NCBI GenBank assembly: GCA_947581755.1
Contig: CANPVN010000003.1
Coordinates: forward strand, 30,399-94,398
Direction: 5' to 3'
Length of the DNA: 64,000 bases
From: an uncultured Clostridia bacterium
GTDB taxonomy: Bacteria; Bacillota; Clostridia; Christensenellales; Pumilibacteraceae
Positions 61,418 to 64,000 of the stretch are shown here, piece by piece (positions within the stretch are counted from its first letter, which is position 1; every line of letters starts with the position of its first letter). The position numbers and the translations under genes were made by a program. The notes beneath the pieces are model-generated. The model was not told the DNA's origin. It did no database searches and saw only the letters and a program-made list of their open reading frames with translations.

Positions 61418-63075
61418 GTTTTACTTATAAGGGCGCAGATGAAGCTGCTCTGAAAAACATAAATTTAAGCATAGAAAGCGGTGATTTTGTTTTGATATGC
61501 GGAGAGTCGGGTTGCGGAAAGACGACTCTTTTCAGACTGTTGAAAAAACAATTCCGTCCCAACGGAGAACTCGAGGGAAGTATAAAATTCAACGGAGTCC
61601 CGATCTCCGAACTTGACGAAAGGGCTTCGGTGACCGAGATAGGTTATGTCATGCAAGATCCCGACAATCAAACCGTCACCGATAAAGTATGGCATGAGAT
61701 AGCGTTCGGACTCGAAAGTTTGGGAGAAAACAGCGACACAATAAGGCGAAAGGTCGCCGAGATATGCGGCTTTTTCGGGATAGGCGAATGGTATCACAAG
61801 AGGACAAGCGAACTTTCGGGCGGACAGAAACAGATTTTGGCTTTGGCGTCCATTATGGTTATGGATCCTTCTGTTTTGCTTTTGGATGAGCCTACGGCGC
61901 AACTCGACCCCATTGCCGCTTCGGAATTTTTATCTTCTCTGCGCAAGATAAACGAGGAACTCGGCGTTACCGTGATAATAGCCGAACATCGCCTCGAAGA
62001 AGTTTTTTCGATGGCAACCAAAGCCGTGCTTATGGATAAGGCGAAAATCTTTTTTTCCGATACGCCCAAAAGAGCGGGGCAACGCTCTCTGTCGCTTTAT
62101 GAGCATAAGATATATAAAGGACTGCCTTCCTCTCTCAGACTTTTTCACGCTCTCGGGGGCGAGGGCGACGCGCCGCTCACGGTAAAAGAGGGAAAGAAAT
62201 TTATCTCGGAAAATTACCGAGACGAAATAAAGAGGATAGAGCAAGTCCCTATTGATTTTTCGGACAAAAACAAGGCGATAGAGATAAATGAGGGCTATTT
62301 CCGATATGAACGAGAACTCCCCGATGTTTTATCGGGATTGGATCTTACCGTTTACGAGAATGAATTTTTGTGTATTCTCGGCGCCAACGGAGCGGGTAAG
62401 ACTACGCTTTTGAAAGTACTTTCGGGCGTCAAGCGACTGTATAGGGGCAAATATCGCCTATGGGGGAAAAAGATCCGCGAATATTCGGGAGTCTCTCTGT
62501 ATCGCAACAATATAGCGTGTCTGCCGCAGAACCCCAAAAATCTCTTTGTCAAAGAGACGGTGTATTCCGACCTTCTCGAAGTTGCGAAGTTGTTACCTTA
62601 CAATAAGGAAGAGAGAGCCGCCGCCGTGGAAGAAGTGTGTTTGAAGTTGGGAATAAAGGAACTCTGCAACAAGCATCCTTATGATCTTTCGGGCGGAGAA
62701 CGACAAAAGGCGGCAATGGCGAAAATTCTTCTCGTAAAGCCCGAAATTTTGCTCTTGGACGAACCTACGAAAGGATTGGACGCTTATTCAAAATCCGAAA
62801 TCGCCGCCATTCTCAAAGCCTTGCAAGCCGAAGGAAAGACAATAGTGACAGTCACTCACGACATTGAATTTGCCGCCGAGTATTCCGACAGATGCGCGAT
62901 GTTCTTTGACGGCAAGATAGTGTCGATTGCCGATAAAGTCGAGTTTTTTGCCACTAACGGATATTATACGACTGCGGCGTCGAGGATGACTCGTCCCATG
63001 TTCGAAAACGCCGTGACCGTGGAAGCGGCGGAAGAACTCTGCAGACTTAACGGGAAGAGGAAAGACAATGACTGA
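61390..63075 (+). CDS. ecfA: ECF transporter double ATPase (EcfA-EcfA' fusion)
   Basis: A 561-residue chain with two complete ABC ATPase domains. First: Walker A GESGCGKT (38-45), Q-loop VMQDPDNQTV, signature LSGGQKQ (about 142), Walker B VLLLDEPTAQLDP. Second: Walker A GANGAGKTT (about 331), CLPQNPKNLF, signature LSGGERQ (about 435), Walker B ILLLDEPTKGLD. The paired domains, with the Q-loop proline pattern of EcfA/CbiO, power the ECF transporter. AAGGAG lies 8 bases before the ATG, inside ecfT. It overlaps the S component gene by eight bases. Confidence 0.93.
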   Translation: MALLEIQNLSFTYKGADEAALKNINLSIESGDFVLICGESGCGKTTLFRLLKKQFRPNGELEGSIKFNGVPISELDERASVTEIGYVMQDPDNQTVTDKVWHEIAFGLESLGENSDTIRRKVAEICGFFGIGEWYHKRTSELSGGQKQILALASIMVMDPSVLLLDEPTAQLDPIAASEFLSSLRKINEELGVTVIIAEHRLEEVFSMATKAVLMDKAKIFFSDTPKRAGQRSLSLYEHKIYKGLPSSLRLFHALGGEGDAPLTVKEGKKFISENYRDEIKRIEQVPIDFSDKNKAIEINEGYFRYERELPDVLSGLDLTVYENEFLCILGANGAGKTTLLKVLSGVKRLYRGKYRLWGKKIREYSGVSLYRNNIACLPQNPKNLFVKETVYSDLLEVAKLLPYNKEERAAAVEEVCLKLGIKELCNKHPYDLSGGERQKAAMAKILLVKPEILLLDEPTKGLDAYSKSEIAAILKALQAEGKTIVTVTHDIEFAAEYSDRCAMFFDGKIVSIADKVEFFATNGYYTTAASRMTRPMFENAVTVEAAEELCRLNGKRKDND

Positions 63076-63775
63076 ACGAAAAATAAGGATAAAAAAGATA
63101 ATAACTTTCTTTGTGATTTTCACACTTATTCCGCTGTGCCTGTGCTTGGGAATATGGCTGTTCAAGGACCGTAAATACAATATCATCTCGATGGTGATTG
63201 CTTTTTTGTCCTGCGTTCCCTTTTTTGTCCGCTTCGAGAAAGGCAAAAACGCCGCGAGAGAGTTGGCGGTGATAGCGGTGATGACTGCCTTTTCCGTTGT
63301 GGGAAGAATTATTTTTATGCCTCTCCCGGGATTCAAACCCGTTACGGCTATAACGGTAATTGCGGGAATAAGTTTCGGACCCGAGGCGGGCTTTTTGGTG
63401 GGGAGCCTTACCGCGGTAGTTTCGGATTTCTTTTTCGGACAGGGACCTTGGACGCCTTTTCAAATGTTCGCATGGGGGATATTGGGCTTTTTGTCGGGGA
63501 TAGTAATGTTCGGCAGACAAAAGAAGAATCTGTTTATCGTCTGCGTAATGGGCGCGATAGGGGGAGTTCTTTTCTCGTTGATTATGGATATATGGACGAC
63601 TTTATCGATTGACGGTGAATTTTTATTGTCCCGCTATTTTGCCTATGTCCTTTCGAGTCTGCCCTTTATGGCGATATATACTATTTCCAATATAGTTTTT
63701 CTTTTGCTTTTGACAAGACCTTTCGTCAAAAAAGCCGAGAGAATAAAGATAAAATACGGCATATTCGAGTCTTGA
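63068..63775 (+). CDS. ECF transporter S component, probable corrinoid importer subunit
   Basis: A 235-residue membrane protein. Two N-terminal helices (about 12-32 and 38-55) precede a six-helix S-component core. The loop FMPLPGFKPVTAITVIAG, followed by SFGPEAGFLVGSLTAVVSDF and GQGPWTPFQMFAWGILGF, is typical of the CbrT-like/ECF S family seen with B12 riboswitches. The helix ELAVIAVMTAFSVVGR carries small residues suited to contact EcfT. Substrate specificity is inferred from the riboswitch and transcobalamin-like partners; queuosine- and other-vitamin S components can look similar. Last gene of the operon. Confidence 0.8.
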   Translation: MTERKIRIKKIITFFVIFTLIPLCLCLGIWLFKDRKYNIISMVIAFLSCVPFFVRFEKGKNAARELAVIAVMTAFSVVGRIIFMPLPGFKPVTAITVIAGISFGPEAGFLVGSLTAVVSDFFFGQGPWTPFQMFAWGILGFLSGIVMFGRQKKNLFIVCVMGAIGGVLFSLIMDIWTTLSIDGEFLLSRYFAYVLSSLPFMAIYTISNIVFLLLLTRPFVKKAERIKIKYGIFES

Positions 63776-63819
63776 AACGAAGAGACAAATCATTCTTTTC
63801 CACTCATTTATATTACACT

Positions 63820-63854
63820 ATTACCGTTCGGCGAAAGCCGCGCGGTTATTTTTG
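63820..63854 (+). terminator. Terminator of the B12 operon
   Basis: ATTACCG and CGGTTAT arms enclose CGGC-GAAA-GCCG (a GNRA tetraloop), followed by TTTTTG. It ends the roughly 10-kb transcript that begins near 53631. Confidence 0.8.
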
Positions 63855-63861
63855 TAAAAAT

Positions 63862-64000
63862 TAAACCACTAGCTGTGATAGTGGTAACAGAGAGAGCTTA
63901 GCGATACAGAGTGACAAAAAGGTCCTCCTTTGGTATAATGTAAGAGGTTCCGACACCAAAAACAAAGAAAACCAAAGGAGGGCATCCAAAACAATGGATA
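63862..64000 (+). mobile_element. Probable left end of an insertion sequence with transposase start
   Basis: A subterminal hairpin ACCACTA-(7)-TAGTGGT spans 63865-63885. A strong promoter (GTGACA 63911-63916, 17 bases, TATAAT 63934-63939) leads to AAAGGAGGG and an ATG at 63994 that runs off the window as Met-Asp. CCTCCTTTGGT (63924-63934), inside the promoter, is the exact complement of ACCAAAGGAGG (63971-63981). That covers the ribosome site only in transcripts entering from upstream. This design is known from insertion sequences that silence transposase in read-through RNA. The IS200/IS605 family is a guess from the hairpin and the start of the protein. Confidence 0.45.

Noticed and set aside
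1..64000. tRNA and rRNA genes
   Set aside because: No cloverleaf-like or rRNA-like sequence was recognised by eye in the intergenic regions; a covariance search would settle this.

Overview
The window looks like chromosome from a low-to-mid GC, endospore-forming member of the Bacillota (class Clostridia), probably an uncultured gut lineage; a Christensenellales-type organism would fit but is only a guess. The grounds are spmA/spmB, the rpmH-rnpA-yidD-yidC-khpB order, FeoA-FeoA-FeoB with a FeoB-associated cysteine-rich peptide, single-membrane lipoproteins, AAGGAG ribosome sites, TTGACA/TATAAT promoters, and heavy use of the isoleucine codon ATA in most genes.

Bases 1-11,100 carry the end of rpoC, a decayed regulator fragment, two surface lipoproteins (one of 1231 residues with InlB-type and BspA-type repeats) and a CtpE-like P-type ATPase. 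Bases 11,100-19,700 are a housekeeping run: a Rho-like protein with destroyed ATPase motifs, secA, prfB without its usual frameshift, tsaD, mnmA and a ClC transporter. spmA-spmB (minus) face metG-tatD-radical SAM-aminopeptidase M29-PTS IIC. A small redox group follows (cupin, cyclophilin-like lipoprotein, FMN reductase), then a TtcA-like tRNA thiolase divergent from rpmH-rnpA-yidD-yidC-khpB. YidC has a large extracytoplasmic insertion. A peptidase E gene with a leaderless-type promoter diverges from a DtxR-regulated feo iron operon preceded by a perfect 22-bp palindrome.

Bases 37,200-46,300 hold a MalY-type C-S lyase with a DUF3737 partner, a MarR regulator and a 1997-residue lipoprotein with about nine tandem repeats of roughly 85 residues. 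Bases 46,385-51,746 are a minus-strand phosphate block, pstS - pstC/pstA fused in one chain - pstB - response regulator - histidine kinase. Its codon choice differs from the neighbours and suggests transfer. A LUD-domain protein and a nucleotidyltransferase follow.

The most remarkable part is 53,596-63,854: a sigma-A promoter, a cobalamin riboswitch with a readable antiterminator/terminator pair, then eight closely packed genes ending in a terminator. They encode a small HNH-repeat protein, an InlB/BspA lipoprotein, a lipoprotein with Ig-like modules and a DUF4430 domain, an anchored alpha/alpha-toroid protein, a small DUF4430 protein, and an ECF transporter (EcfT, a fused double ATPase, and an S component). 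Alpha/alpha barrel plus DUF4430-like beta domain is the architecture of animal transcobalamin and intrinsic factor. The cluster therefore reads as a bacterial surface system that captures corrinoids and hands them to an ECF importer. The window ends in what looks like the left end of an insertion sequence whose transposase ribosome site can be masked in read-through transcripts.
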